64,000 bases of DNA from Sphaerisporangium siamense (GTDB taxonomy: Bacteria > Actinomycetota > Actinomycetes > Streptosporangiales > Streptosporangiaceae): positions 3,844,001 to 3,908,000 of the forward strand of contig NZ_JACHND010000001.1 in NCBI RefSeq assembly GCF_014205275.1. The letters are read 5' to 3'. Positions within the stretch are counted from its first letter, which is position 1; each line of letters starts with the position of its first letter. The position numbers and the translations under genes are program-made. The notes beneath the pieces were generated by a model. It made no database searches and was not told the DNA's origin. It saw nothing but the letters and a program-made list of their open reading frames with translations. This document shows positions 28,252 to 37,220 of this stretch, in pieces.

Positions 28252-29655
28252 ATGCGGCGGCTATATGTGCGGGGCACCTGGGTCACCTCGGCGTCGGGCG
28301 ACGTCGTCGAGGTCGTCGATCCCGCGACCGAAGAAGTGATCGACCGGGTGCCCGCGGGCTCGCCCGAAGACGTGGAGCGCGCCGTCGCCGCCGCGCGCGC
28401 CGCGTTCCCCGCCTGGGCGGCGACCAGCCCCGCCGAACGGGGCAAGCTGCTGGAGTCGGCCGCCGCGCTGCTGGAGGCCCGAGCGGAGCGGGTCGCCCGC
28501 ACGATCACCACGGACATGGGCGCGCCGTACCCGATGGCGCTGAAGGTCCACACGCTCCCGCCCGTCCGGATGCTGGCCGCCCACGCCCGTCTCGCCGCCG
28601 AGCGCGGCGAGACGGAGAGGCGGGTCGGCAACTCGCTGGTCGTGCGCGAGCCCGTGGGCGTCGTCGCGGCGATCACCCCGTGGAACTACCCCCTGCTCCA
28701 GGTGGTGTGCAAGGTGGCGCCGGCGCTCGCCACCGGGTGCACGGTCGTGCTCAAGCCCAGCGAGGTGGCCCCGCTGGCGGCGTACGCGCTCGCCGAGGTG
28801 TTCGACGAGATCGGCCTGCCGCCCGGGGTGTTCAACATGGTCAGCGGGCACGGCCCGGTCGTGGGGGAGGCCCTCGCCGCGCACCCCGACGTCGACATGG
28901 TGTCCTTCACCGGCTCCACGCGGGCGGGCACGCGGGTCGCGGCGCTGGCCGCGCGCACGGTCAAGCGCGTCGCGCTGGAGCTCGGCGGCAAGTCGGCCAA
29001 CGTGATCCTGCCCGGCGCCGACCTCGGCGCCGCCGTGAAGGCGGGCGTCGCCAACGCCTTCCTCAACTCGGGCCAGACCTGCTCGGCCTGGACGCGCATG
29101 CTCGTCCACCGCGACCTGTACGACGAGGCCGTCGGACGGGCGGTGGAGTCGGCGTCCGCCTACACCGTCGGCGACCCCTTCGCCCCGGCGACCCGGCTCG
29201 GCCCGCTGGTGTCGGCGGCGCAGCGCGACCGCGTCGAGGGGTACATCACCCGCGGCCAGGAGGAGGGCGCGCGGCTGCTGCTGGGCGGTGAGCGCCCGCC
29301 CGGCCGCGGCTACCTTGTCGCGCCCGCGGTCTTCGCCGGGGTCGAGCCCGGCATGGCCATCGAGCAGGAGGAGATCTTCGGCCCCGTGCTGTCGATCGTC
29401 CCCTACACCACGGTGGACCAGGCCGTCGAGATCGCCAACGGCACGCCGTACGGCCTGGCGGACGCGGTGTGGGCCGGCAGCCGCGAGGAGGCGGTCGCCG
29501 TGGCCAGGCGGCTGCGGACGGGCCAGGTGGCGATCAACGGCGGGCGGTTCAACCCTTTGGCCCCGTTCGGCGGCTTGAAGCGGTCGGGCGTCGGCCGCGA
29601 GATGGGCGAGTTCGGGATGGACGAGTACGTCGAGCTGAAGTCCCTGCAGTTCTGA
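28252..29655 (+). CDS. Aldehyde dehydrogenase family protein
   Basis: A 467-residue NAD(P)-dependent enzyme oxidising an aldehyde to an acid. The cofactor and active-site motifs are ITPWNYPLLQVVCKVAPALA, FTGSTRAGTRVA, the Glu in ALELGGKSANVI, the catalytic Cys in LNSGQTCSAWTRM, and EEIFGPVLSIVPY near the end. It resembles betaine-aldehyde and related dehydrogenases, but the substrate is not deducible. ATG 28252 (MRRLYVRGTWV) is chosen; upstream frame extension to 28150 is Arg/Gly-rich. A small membrane protein gene follows by 35 bases. Confidence 0.93.
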   Translation: MRRLYVRGTWVTSASGDVVEVVDPATEEVIDRVPAGSPEDVERAVAAARAAFPAWAATSPAERGKLLESAAALLEARAERVARTITTDMGAPYPMALKVHTLPPVRMLAAHARLAAERGETERRVGNSLVVREPVGVVAAITPWNYPLLQVVCKVAPALATGCTVVLKPSEVAPLAAYALAEVFDEIGLPPGVFNMVSGHGPVVGEALAAHPDVDMVSFTGSTRAGTRVAALAARTVKRVALELGGKSANVILPGADLGAAVKAGVANAFLNSGQTCSAWTRMLVHRDLYDEAVGRAVESASAYTVGDPFAPATRLGPLVSAAQRDRVEGYITRGQEEGARLLLGGERPPGRGYLVAPAVFAGVEPGMAIEQEEIFGPVLSIVPYTTVDQAVEIANGTPYGLADAVWAGSREEAVAVARRLRTGQVAINGGRFNPLAPFGGLKRSGVGREMGEFGMDEYVELKSLQF

Positions 29656-29690
29656 CCGGGGACGCGGTGCGGCCGGGAAGGGGCGGTGCC

Positions 29691-30134
29691 ATGGAGCGGG
29701 GCGTGCGGCGGGTGGGCGCGTTCGAGGTGGCGCTGGCGCTGGGCGGCCTGCTGCTGGTGGTGCTGGCCCTGCAGAGCGCGGGCCCCGCGCTGTCGGCGTT
29801 GCGCGGCGACGGCACGCACGGCACCTTCACCGCGCGCCGGCTGGCGTGCGTCCAGCACCCCGGCCACGAGCAGTGCTCGTGGCTCGGCGCGTTCCGGCCC
29901 GCCGGCGGGGGGACCGTGCGCGAGGACGTCGCCTTCTACGGCGCCGAGCGGGACACCTTCACGGCCGGGGCCTCCTCGCCCGCGTTCGACACCGGCAGGC
30001 GCGGCCACGTGTACGGGCCCGGGGGCTCCAACGAGTGGGTGGTCGTCGCGGCGATGCTGCTCGCCGGCCTGGCCCTGATGGCGTGGCCTCTGCTGCGCCC
30101 GCGCCGCCGTCGCACGGCCCCGGCGCCGTCCTGA
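29691..30134 (+). CDS. Two-helix membrane protein of unknown function
   Basis: A 147-residue protein with hydrophobic segments at about residues 10-30 (FEVALALGGLLLVVLALQSA) and 115-135 (EWVVVAAMLLAGLALMAWPL), and about 80 residues between them, probably outside the cell. The middle part has two Cys residues (RRLACVQHPG, EQCSWLGAF) that could form a disulfide. A basic tail follows the second helix. ATG 29691 has AAGGGG eight bases upstream. It resembles small DUF3592-like membrane proteins in layout, not clearly in sequence. Convergent with def. Confidence 0.7.
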   Translation: MERGVRRVGAFEVALALGGLLLVVLALQSAGPALSALRGDGTHGTFTARRLACVQHPGHEQCSWLGAFRPAGGGTVREDVAFYGAERDTFTAGASSPAFDTGRRGHVYGPGGSNEWVVVAAMLLAGLALMAWPLLRPRRRRTAPAPS

Positions 30135-30137
30135 GCG

Positions 30138-30626
30138 TCAGGGCGCCTGAAGCAGGATCTTGCGCGCGGTGTCCTTGCTCAGGCGGTCGACGTACAGGAC
30201 GCCTTCGAGGTGGTCGAACTCGTGCTGGAAGCAGCGGGCGAGCAGGCCGCGCGCCTTCACCCGCAGCGGCCTCCCGAGCCGGTCGTACCCGGTGACGGTC
30301 ACGCCGGCGGCGCGGGGCGTGCGCGCGTAGAGGGGCTTGCCGGTCTCGCGGCCGGGCACCGACAGGCACCCTTCCTCGTCGAGCACCTCCTCGGCGTCGT
30401 CGACGGTCAGCTCGGGGTTGATCACGTGCCCCTTGCGCCCGGCGGCGTCGTAGACGAAGAGCCTCCTGGACACGCCGATCTGCGGCGCGGCGAGCCCGAC
30501 GCCGTCGGCGGCGTACATGGCCTCCATCATCTCGTCGACGAGCCTGCGAAGATCTCTGTCGAACTCCGTGACCGGCTCGGCGGGGGTGCGCAGGACGGGG
30601 TCGCCGATCACGCGGATCTCGCGCAT
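30138..30626 (-). CDS. def: Peptide deformylase
   Basis: A 162-residue metalloenzyme that removes the formyl group from nascent N-terminal methionine. All three signature motifs are intact: GVGLAAPQIG, EEGCLSVPG (Cys metal ligand) and the HEFDH zinc site. ATG 30626 follows AGGAG by six bases, a very good ribosome site. The gene stands alone, divergent from rpiB with 136 bases between start codons. Confidence 0.96.
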   Translation of the reverse strand: MREIRVIGDPVLRTPAEPVTEFDRDLRRLVDEMMEAMYAADGVGLAAPQIGVSRRLFVYDAAGRKGHVINPELTVDDAEEVLDEEGCLSVPGRETGKPLYARTPRAAGVTVTGYDRLGRPLRVKARGLLARCFQHEFDHLEGVLYVDRLSKDTARKILLQAP

Positions 30627-30762
30627 GAAGATCTCCTGTAAGAGGTCAACCAGCCTAGTGGCTCTTACTGTATCGGAGAACGCGCCGGTCCAGGGCCCCG
30701 AGCCGAAGCGAGACGGCGCGGCCTGGCGGCCCGGGCCGCGGCGGGAGTGCGACAATGGGCCC

Positions 30763-31230
30763 GTGCGCGTCTACATCGCCGCCGACCACGCCGGCTATGA
30801 ACTCAAGAACCATCTGGTGTCGACCCTGAAGGAGCGTGGCCACGAGGTCGTCGACGAAGGCCCCTTCGTCTACGACGCCGAGGACGACTATCCGATCTTC
30901 ATCCTCCGCGCCGCCGAGGCCGTCTCCAACGACGAGGGCAGCCTCGGCGTGGTGATCGGCGGGTCCGGCAACGGCGAGCAGATCGCGGCGAACAAGGTGC
31001 GCGGCATCCGGGCGGCCCTGGCCTGGAGCGTCGAGACCGCCGAGCTCGCCCGCCGCCACAACGACGCGAACGTCATCAGCCTCGGCGCGCGCATGCACTC
31101 CGCGGAGGAGGCCGCGCGGTTCGTGCAGGTCTTCCTGGACACCCCGTTCTCCGGCGACGAGCGCCACCGGCGGCGCATCGCCCAGATCGCCGCCTACGAG
31201 GTCACCGGCACGATCCCGCCGCTTCCCTAG
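30763..31230 (+). CDS. rpiB: Ribose-5-phosphate isomerase B
   Basis: A 155-residue enzyme of the pentose phosphate pathway interconverting ribose-5-P and ribulose-5-P. The sequence has YIAADHAGYELKNHLV, GVVIGGSGNGEQIAANKVRG, ALAWSVETAELARRHNDANV and GARMH. GSGNGEQ, lacking a Cys here, is the mycobacterial RpiB type in which Glu is proposed as the catalytic base. GTG 30763 is the family start. A hairpin terminator follows at 31254. Confidence 0.95.
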   Translation: MRVYIAADHAGYELKNHLVSTLKERGHEVVDEGPFVYDAEDDYPIFILRAAEAVSNDEGSLGVVIGGSGNGEQIAANKVRGIRAALAWSVETAELARRHNDANVISLGARMHSAEEAARFVQVFLDTPFSGDERHRRRIAQIAAYEVTGTIPPLP

Positions 31231-31253
31231 CGGCTACGGTCCCTGCCCGTTCC

Positions 31254-31284
31254 GAGGGCGCCTCGCGGCCTGCGGGGCGCCCTC
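31254..31284. terminator. Hairpin between rpiB and a small gene
   Basis: A 13-bp stem with one wobble pair (outer GAGGGCGCC with GGCGCCCTC) and a 5-base loop. It lies 24 bases after the rpiB stop and just past the end of the convergent small gene, so it may serve both strands. Confidence 0.75.
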
Positions 31285-31292
31285 AGGCATGT

Positions 31293-31487
31293 TCAGCCGC
31301 GGCGGCGGCCCTCACCGCTCCTGCGCGCGGGGTCGGCGCCGCGGCTCTTCTGTGTGTCCGCCTTGCGCGCGGCCTCGTCCCGCAGAGGGCGGCGGTCGGC
31401 GGCCTCCTGCTGCTCGTCGGAGGGACGCGACACGTCTCGTGCCCGCATCGCCGTGATCGGGGTGATCTGCAAGCTCTGGAGTGCCAT
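31293..31487 (-). CDS. Small basic hypothetical protein (64 residues)
   Basis: The frame starts MALQSLQITPITAMRARDVS and continues into a charged, Arg/Asp/Glu-rich tail. No fold is recognised. The N-terminal 20 residues have good codon bias; the tail is low-complexity and may be disordered. ATG 31487 lacks a strong ribosome site. It is 42 bases downstream of the Eis-like gene on the same strand. Confidence 0.5.
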   Translation of the reverse strand: MALQSLQITPITAMRARDVSRPSDEQQEAADRRPLRDEAARKADTQKSRGADPARRSGEGRRRG

Positions 31488-31528
31488 GTCCAGATCGTAT
31501 GCCTCCGTACCGGTTGCGGCCCGACCGC

Positions 31529-32782
31529 TCAGAAGACGAGCCCTCCCCAGGGGCGGGTCTCCCACTGCATCGCCGCCGACAGCGCGCGGACGGCCCCCGG
31601 GCGCGCCTCGCGGACGACCCCCGCGGCCTGCAAGGCGCCGAGCGCGCGCCCGCCCAGGTAGGCGGCCCCGAGCACGTCCACGGGCAGCTCGACGTCGGCG
31701 GGGTCGCCGGTCCTCTCGCACGTGGCGCCCGTGGTGTCGGCCGACAGCCGCCAGCGCCCGGCGTTCCACGGGCACACGGGGTCGGCGACGTCGATGACGA
31801 CGTCCACCGGCGCGGAGTAGGCCCGGTACGGCATCGCCCGCCCGACGTCCACCACGCGCGCCCACAGCTCGTCCAGCCATCCTGCGTTCAGCACGCGGGG
31901 CTCGGCGAGCAGATGGATGATCGGGTCGTCCACGGGCCGGTTGCGCGCGAAGACCCTGGCGCACAGGTCGCGGTCCAGCACGTGCCGCCACAGCAGCGCG
32001 TACGCCGCCGGGTCCACGGCGAACAGATCGTCCACCTGCACCTCGCCGTCGGGGACGTCGTGCTCGGTGAAGTTCGGCTTGATGCGGAAGAGGGTGTAGC
32101 CGCGCGGCCCGGCGTCGTCCTCGGCCACCACGCAGCGCAGCGAGTTCCTGCCCTTGCGGGCCTCCTCGTCGTCGGCCAGCACCGCGTCCCATGTCGCCGG
32201 GCTCCTGGCGTACAGACCGGGACGGCCCGGCATCACGGCCTCGAACACCTTCTCCAGGTCGGCGCGCGCCTCGGCCGGGCGTACGACACGCAGCCGCAGC
32301 GCCGGGTCCTCAGGAGCGTGCGGCGTGAACTCCGAGCCGCGCCGCGGGATGTGGAAGAAGAGGCTGTCGGCGGCCCTGCCGTAGCCGAACCTTCCGTAGA
32401 TGGCCGCCTCGGCGGCGTACAGCAGCGCGACCGGCTCGCCCCCTTCGTGCAGGTCGGCGAGCTGGCGGCGCATGAGCCGGCTGAGGATTCCCCGGCGCCG
32501 GTGGGAGGGCAGCACGCTGACCGCCGTGACCCCGCACACCGGGCGGGGGCCGCCGGGCAGCGTCATCGTGAAGCTCAAGCCCCCCGCCGTGCCCACCAGC
32601 CGGTCGCCGTCGAAGGCGCCGAGCGAGCGGTCGAACTCGATCAGGGCCTTGAACCGGTCCCTCTTGGCGGGGCCGAAGTCGGCTCCGAAGGCCTCCTCGT
32701 CCACGTCGATCCAGCGGTCCCACTCCGACTCTTGGATGGGGCGGATGACCGGTTCCGGCCGGGGATTTGGTTCGGTGTTCAT
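31529..32782 (-). CDS. Eis-like GNAT acetyltransferase
   Basis: A 417-residue member of the Eis (enhanced intracellular survival) family, N-acetyltransferases with two GNAT domains and an SCP2-like C-terminal domain. The acetyl-CoA loop is VSVLPSHRRRGILSRLMRRQ, followed by LYAAEAAIYGRFGYGRA. The C-terminal domain ends TRPWGGLVF, with the terminal carboxylate expected to act as catalytic base as in Eis. Known members acetylate aminoglycosides or protein lysines; the substrate here is unknown. ATG 32782 is chosen; an in-frame TTG at 32806 is upstream. Divergent from the phosphatase gene. Confidence 0.9.
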   Translation of the reverse strand: MNTEPNPRPEPVIRPIQESEWDRWIDVDEEAFGADFGPAKRDRFKALIEFDRSLGAFDGDRLVGTAGGLSFTMTLPGGPRPVCGVTAVSVLPSHRRRGILSRLMRRQLADLHEGGEPVALLYAAEAAIYGRFGYGRAADSLFFHIPRRGSEFTPHAPEDPALRLRVVRPAEARADLEKVFEAVMPGRPGLYARSPATWDAVLADDEEARKGRNSLRCVVAEDDAGPRGYTLFRIKPNFTEHDVPDGEVQVDDLFAVDPAAYALLWRHVLDRDLCARVFARNRPVDDPIIHLLAEPRVLNAGWLDELWARVVDVGRAMPYRAYSAPVDVVIDVADPVCPWNAGRWRLSADTTGATCERTGDPADVELPVDVLGAAYLGGRALGALQAAGVVREARPGAVRALSAAMQWETRPWGGLVF

Positions 32783-32901
32783 CCGATTAACGTTAGGACC
32801 GGGCAAACCGGATCGGCCACCTAATATCCCCGTTTAATGATCAAGGTCTTGGTCAAGTCGGCTGCCCAAAGGGCCTGCTTGCGGATAGAGTCGAGCCCAT
32901 C

Positions 32902-34017
32902 ATGAGTTCCCGTCCGGCGCCGCTGATCCCCCCGCGGCTCCGCGCGATCTTGGTACGGGTCCCGCTTCTCGTGCCGATCGTGCGATTCCTCCGCAGGGGG
33001 CCACTGGCGCGTGACCGGAACCTCCTCATCACCCTGAGCGTCCTCACGCTGCTCCTCGGCGCGCTCGCCGCCCGGGTCTCCAGCGACGTGTTCTCGCCCA
33101 GCCTCCTCGTCCTGGTCACCCTCGTCGGCGGTCTCCAGCTCCGGCTGCGCAGCCTGGTCGTCCTCACCGGCGCGGTCGGCGTCGCCCTGGCCTACATCGC
33201 CGTCGTGCTCGGGCCGCGCTCGGTCAGCCTCGGCCTGCTCGTCACCATCGGCTTCACCAGCGTGCTCGCGTTCCTGATGGCGCGCACGCGCGGCAAACTC
33301 GGCGTCCAGGGCCTGCGCGGCGACGCCATGCTGCTGGAACTGCGCGACCGGCTCAAGAGGCAGGGCGACCTGCCCGCCCTCTCCAAGGACTGGGGCCAGC
33401 GCGTCGTGCTCAAACAGGCGGGCGGCTCGTCCTTCGGCGGCGACTTCCTGGTCTCCACGCGCCACGACGACATCCTGGAGGTCGCGCTCGTCGACGTCTC
33501 GGGCAAGGGCGTGGACGCCGGCACGCGCGCGCTCATGCTCTCGGGCACCTTCGGCGGGCTGCTCGGCTCGGTGGAGTCGTTCCTTCCCGCCTGCAACGCC
33601 TACCTCCACCGCCAGCCCGAGGGTGAGGGGTTCGTCACGGCCGTCCACCTCCGGCTGGACCTGTCCACCGGGGCCTACGAGATCACCTCGGCGGGTCATC
33701 CTCCCGTGGTCAAGTTCGACGCGGGCACGGGCACCTGGCAGGTCTCCGCCGCCAAGGGGGTCGTGCTCGGCGTCGTCCCCGACCTGCACTGCGAGCCCGA
33801 CAACGGCGTGCTCCACAAGGGCGACGCGCTCATGCTCTACACCGACGGGCTCATCGAGCAGCCCGGGCGCGACATCGACTCCGGCCTCGACCGCCTCCTC
33901 GGCGAGGCCGAGCGCCTGGTGCCGTCGGGCTTCTACGACGGCGCGCGGCCCCTGGTCAACTCCATGTCGGCGGGGCACAACGACGACTGCGCGCTGATCC
34001 TCATCTGGCGTCCCTGA
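32902..34017 (+). CDS. Membrane PP2C-type (SpoIIE) serine phosphatase
   Basis: The 371-residue product has an N-terminal membrane part with four hydrophobic segments (about residues 40-130: NLLITLSVLTLLLGALAA, LVLVTLVGGLQL, LTGAVGVALAYIAVVLG, LGLLVTIGFTSVLAFL). A PPM/SpoIIE phosphatase domain follows, with metal-binding Asp in GGDFLVSTRHDDILEVALVD and VSGKGVDAG, then YEITSAGHPPVV, MLYTDGLIE and HNDDCALILI. Such enzymes dephosphorylate anti-anti-sigma factors. An RsbW-like ATPase lies 9 kb away, but no direct partner is adjacent. It is convergent with the response regulator gene. Confidence 0.9.
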   Translation: MSSRPAPLIPPRLRAILVRVPLLVPIVRFLRRGPLARDRNLLITLSVLTLLLGALAARVSSDVFSPSLLVLVTLVGGLQLRLRSLVVLTGAVGVALAYIAVVLGPRSVSLGLLVTIGFTSVLAFLMARTRGKLGVQGLRGDAMLLELRDRLKRQGDLPALSKDWGQRVVLKQAGGSSFGGDFLVSTRHDDILEVALVDVSGKGVDAGTRALMLSGTFGGLLGSVESFLPACNAYLHRQPEGEGFVTAVHLRLDLSTGAYEITSAGHPPVVKFDAGTGTWQVSAAKGVVLGVVPDLHCEPDNGVLHKGDALMLYTDGLIEQPGRDIDSGLDRLLGEAERLVPSGFYDGARPLVNSMSAGHNDDCALILIWRP

Positions 34018-34024
34018 GCCGGGC

Positions 34025-34630
34025 TCACAGCCAGCCGGCCTCCACGGCGATCCGCACCGCGTCGACACGGTTGCGGGCCCCCGTCTTGCAGATGACGCGC
34101 GACAGGTGGTTGCGGACCGTTCCCACGGATAAGTACAGCTTCTCCGCGATCTCCTTGGACGCCGCCCCCTGCGCCGCGATGCGCAGCACGTCGAGCTCGC
34201 GGGGCGTCAAGGGGTTGTCGGCGGAGGCCAGCGCGGCGATGGCCAGGTCGGCGTCGACGGCCTTGCGCCCGGCGGCGACCCGGCGTATGCCCTCGGCGAG
34301 GTGCTCGGGCGCCACGTCGATGCTCAGGAAGCCGAGCGCGTGGGCGGCGAAGGCGCGCCGGACCTGCCCCGGGTTCGGCTGGCCCGACAGGAGCAGCACC
34401 CTGCACCGGGGGGCCTTCTCGTACAGGCGCGCGGCCGCGGTGAGGCCGTCCACGTCGGGAAGGTCCACGTCGATGACCGCCGCGTCCGGGTTGAGTTCCA
34501 GCGCCGCTGGGACGATGTACTCGCCGGAGGCGACATCGGCGATCACCATGAGGTCCTTCTCCCCGTTCAGCGAAGCAACCAGGCCCCGCCGTACCAGCGG
34601 GAGATGTTCGGCGACCAGGATGCGTATCAA
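34025..34630 (-). CDS. LuxR-type response regulator with atypical receiver
   Basis: A 201-residue DNA-binding regulator with a receiver domain (residues 1-118) and a C-terminal LuxR helix-turn-helix (NPLTPRELDVLRIAAQGAAS, KEIAEKLYLSVGTVRNHLSR). The phospho-acceptor Asp is in AAVIDVDLPD. The acidic pair near the N-terminus is Glu-His (VAEHLPLV) and the usual conserved Lys appears replaced in GFLSIDVAPE, so phosphorylation-dependent switching may be altered. The start is TTG 34630, with AAGGGAG four bases before it. No histidine kinase is adjacent. Confidence 0.88.
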   Translation of the reverse strand: MIRILVAEHLPLVRRGLVASLNGEKDLMVIADVASGEYIVPAALELNPDAAVIDVDLPDVDGLTAAARLYEKAPRCRVLLLSGQPNPGQVRRAFAAHALGFLSIDVAPEHLAEGIRRVAAGRKAVDADLAIAALASADNPLTPRELDVLRIAAQGAASKEIAEKLYLSVGTVRNHLSRVICKTGARNRVDAVRIAVEAGWL

Positions 34631-34878
34631 GGTGCTCCCTTGAGTGGCTTAGGAACAGACCCGGCATATGTCGCTTCGCCGGTTCATATCCCACGGTGTC
34701 TAGATGATTGCTGACCGTCAATGCAGTCTCTCGATTCGGTCCACGCCGCGCAAGTCACTCCTACGCTTGGTCGTTGATGCCGTTTTCCCGGTGCGGCGGG
34801 AGTGCGCGCGGAGTTCGGTTAGGCTCGGAGAGGGCATTGCGCGCCGCAGCCGTCTTCTCCGCAGGTGGGGGTAGGTCT

Positions 34879-36186
34879 ATGAGCTGGCTCATCGTGGCCG
34901 GGTTTCTCATCTTCTTCCTCGGGATGGCCTTGTCCATTGCCCTGCACGAGCTCGGGCACCTCGTTCCCGCCAAGCTCTTCGGGGTGAAGGTCACGCAGTA
35001 CATGGTCGGTTTCGGGCCCACGGTCTGGTCCCGGCGGCGCGGCGAAACCGAATACGGCCTCAAGTGGATTCCGTTCGGCGGTTACATCCGCATGATCGGT
35101 CCCCTTCCTCCCCGGCCCACCGACGATCCGAACAAACTGCGCAGTCTGCCCACCGGCCCGTGGCAGGGGCTCATCGAGACCGCCAGGCAGGCGTCCCTGG
35201 AGGAGGTACGCCCCGGCGACGAGAACCGCGTGCTGTACCGCAAGCCGTGGTGGCAGAGGTTCATCATCTTCCTCGGTGGGCCGCTCATGAACTTCCTTCT
35301 CGCGTTCGCCCTGTTCGCGGTGGTGTTCATGGGCTTCGGCGTCGAGGTCGCCAAGCCCACGGTGGCCAAGGTGTCGCAGTGCGTCATGACCGTGGCGCAG
35401 GAGTCCAAGGGCCAGAAGTGCGACTCCACCTTCAAGCCGACCCCCGCCGCGCTCGCCGGGCTCCGGCCCAACGACACCATCGTCTCCTTCGACGGCAAGC
35501 CGGTGCGCACGTGGGACGACGCCACCGGCTACATCCGGTCGCACGGCGCGGGCCCGGTCACCATCGGCATCCGCCGCGACGGCGCCCCCATGACGCTCAC
35601 CACCAGCCTCATCGCCCAGGACCGCCCCTCCGTCGCGGAGCCGGGCAAGGTCGACAAGGGCGTCGGCTTCCTGGGCGTCACCCCGGTCAGCGTGGTCGAG
35701 AAGCAGGGCTTCGGGTACACCCTCGGCGCCATGTGGGACATCACCGCCCGCACCGCCCACGCGCTGTCGCAGTTCCCGCAGCGCCTGGTCGGCGTGTGGC
35801 AGGCCGCCTTCGGCGGGGCGGAGCGTCAGCTCGACAGCCCGCAGAGCATCGTCGGCGCGGGCCGCATCGGCGGCGAGATCGCCGCGTCCGCGCTGCCCAT
35901 GGAAGGCAAGATCGTCGCGTTCATCCAGCTCCTGGCGGGCGTGAACCTGGCGATCGGCATGTTCAACCTCATCCCGCTGCTGCCGCTGGACGGCGGCCAG
36001 ATCGCGGGCGCCCTGTGGGAGGGCCTCAAGCGCGGGTACGCCCGCGTGCGGCGCCGCTCGATGCCGGGCTACGTCGACATCGCCAAGGCCCTTCCCCTGA
36101 CCTACGCGATGGTCGCGATCCTGCTCGTCGTCGGCGGCCTGCTGGTCTACGCCGACATCGTCGCCCCGATCCGCCTCACCGGCTGA
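34879..36186 (+). CDS. Site-2 intramembrane metalloprotease (RseP/Rip1 family)
   Basis: A 435-residue membrane zinc protease that cuts transmembrane anti-sigma factors or other membrane substrates. The zinc motif HELGH is near residue 22 in the first helix (IALHELGHLVPAKLFGVKV). The third ligand is in NLIPLLPLDGGQIAGALWEG. A PDZ domain (AALAGLRPNDTIVSFDGKPV) lies in between, and there are further membrane helices near residues 135-155 and 405-425. ATG 34879 (MSWLIVAGFLIFFLGMA) is chosen; the upstream frame is not coding-like. In mycobacteria the gene sits between dxr and ispG; here neither flanks it. Confidence 0.93.
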   Translation: MSWLIVAGFLIFFLGMALSIALHELGHLVPAKLFGVKVTQYMVGFGPTVWSRRRGETEYGLKWIPFGGYIRMIGPLPPRPTDDPNKLRSLPTGPWQGLIETARQASLEEVRPGDENRVLYRKPWWQRFIIFLGGPLMNFLLAFALFAVVFMGFGVEVAKPTVAKVSQCVMTVAQESKGQKCDSTFKPTPAALAGLRPNDTIVSFDGKPVRTWDDATGYIRSHGAGPVTIGIRRDGAPMTLTTSLIAQDRPSVAEPGKVDKGVGFLGVTPVSVVEKQGFGYTLGAMWDITARTAHALSQFPQRLVGVWQAAFGGAERQLDSPQSIVGAGRIGGEIAASALPMEGKIVAFIQLLAGVNLAIGMFNLIPLLPLDGGQIAGALWEGLKRGYARVRRRSMPGYVDIAKALPLTYAMVAILLVVGGLLVYADIVAPIRLTG

Positions 36187-36226
36187 CCCCGCGGGCCCGG
36201 CCGAGGCCGCCGGCCCGGCCGAGGGG

Positions 36227-37201
36227 CTAGTACATCGAGATGTGCACGTGGTCGAAGTGGTTGGCCGTGATGCCGCCGCGGTTCGCCATCGCGCGCCAGC
36301 CGGGGAAGCCCATGTTGTAGATGCGCTGCCGGTAGATCACGTACTTGACGCCCAGCTTGCCGCCGTTCTTGATCGCCCAGGCGGCGATCTGCTCGCCCAG
36401 CGCGACCTGGGCGGCGGACGGCATCGCGCCGCCGGAGCTGAGCATGAAGTCGCAGGCTCGGCCGAGGGGATGCTCGCCGGAGTTCTCGGCGCGGTAGCAG
36501 CCGATCGGGAACCGCATGGCGAAGTGGTCCTTGATCTCGGCGCGGATCAGCCGCATGCGGGGGGTGATGTTCTCGCCTCCCGAGGGCAGCTCCGGCGCCC
36601 ACGACCCGTTGGCCCTCTTGCCGGGCGCGGTCGGCACGAGCGTGTCCAGCTTGTCGTTGATCTGGTCGATCAGCTTCTCGGCCTCCTCGCGCTGCTCCTT
36701 CACCTCGGTCATGTCGGCGCGGAGCCGTTCGGTGAGCCGGGCGGCGTCGTCGGAGGCCTTCTTGCGCTCCTCCCGCACGGTCACGAACCTGGCGATCTTC
36801 GCCTCCTGCTCGTCGCGGAGCTGGGTGAGCAGCGCGGCGCCGCCGTAGCCGGGGGACAGGAGCTGGCCTGCCATGCCGAGGTTTCCCGCCTGGTACTGGA
36901 GCTGGGCCAGGTCGCCCACCTGTGCCTGCGCGGCCCGCAGGCCCGCCTCGGAGTCCTTCAGGCGCGAGCGCGCGGCCTTCTCGGCGGCCTTGGCCTCGGC
37001 CGTCGCGACGCGCTTGGCATTGTACTGCGCGATCAGCTTGTCGACCTGCTTGCCGAGCGACTCCAGTTGCGCCTTCAGCTGCTTTTCGGACGGCTTCGGC
37101 GCGGCGCCCGCCGTCGCCGTGCCGAGCAGGAGCCCGGCGGTGGTGAACGTGGCCAGAACGGCTGCGGCCACGCCGGCGTGGCGGCCTTTCCTCGGGGGCA
37201 G
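36227..37201 (-). CDS. Secreted coiled-coil protein with M15-like C-terminal domain
   Basis: The product is exported. Starting at CTG 37201 it has a basic n-region (PPRKGRHAG), a hydrophobic core and an Ala-rich cleavage site near GTATAGAA. Residues 35-190 form a long coiled coil (KQLKAQLESLGKQVDKLIAQ and DMTEVKEQREEAEKLIDQIN). The last 110 residues hold metal-ligand-like motifs SGEHPLGRACDF and FDHVHIS, as in M15-type DD/LD-peptidase-like domains. CTG 37201 is preferred because GAGAGG lies just before it and it supplies the n-region; GTG 37171 is the first conventional start. It lies behind a ydaO-type riboswitch, as is usual for actinobacterial wall-remodelling genes. Confidence 0.82.
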   Translation of the reverse strand: MPPRKGRHAGVAAAVLATFTTAGLLLGTATAGAAPKPSEKQLKAQLESLGKQVDKLIAQYNAKRVATAEAKAAEKAARSRLKDSEAGLRAAQAQVGDLAQLQYQAGNLGMAGQLLSPGYGGAALLTQLRDEQEAKIARFVTVREERKKASDDAARLTERLRADMTEVKEQREEAEKLIDQINDKLDTLVPTAPGKRANGSWAPELPSGGENITPRMRLIRAEIKDHFAMRFPIGCYRAENSGEHPLGRACDFMLSSGGAMPSAAQVALGEQIAAWAIKNGGKLGVKYVIYRQRIYNMGFPGWRAMANRGGITANHFDHVHISMY

Positions 37202-37220
37202 AGCCCTCTCCTCTCCATCT

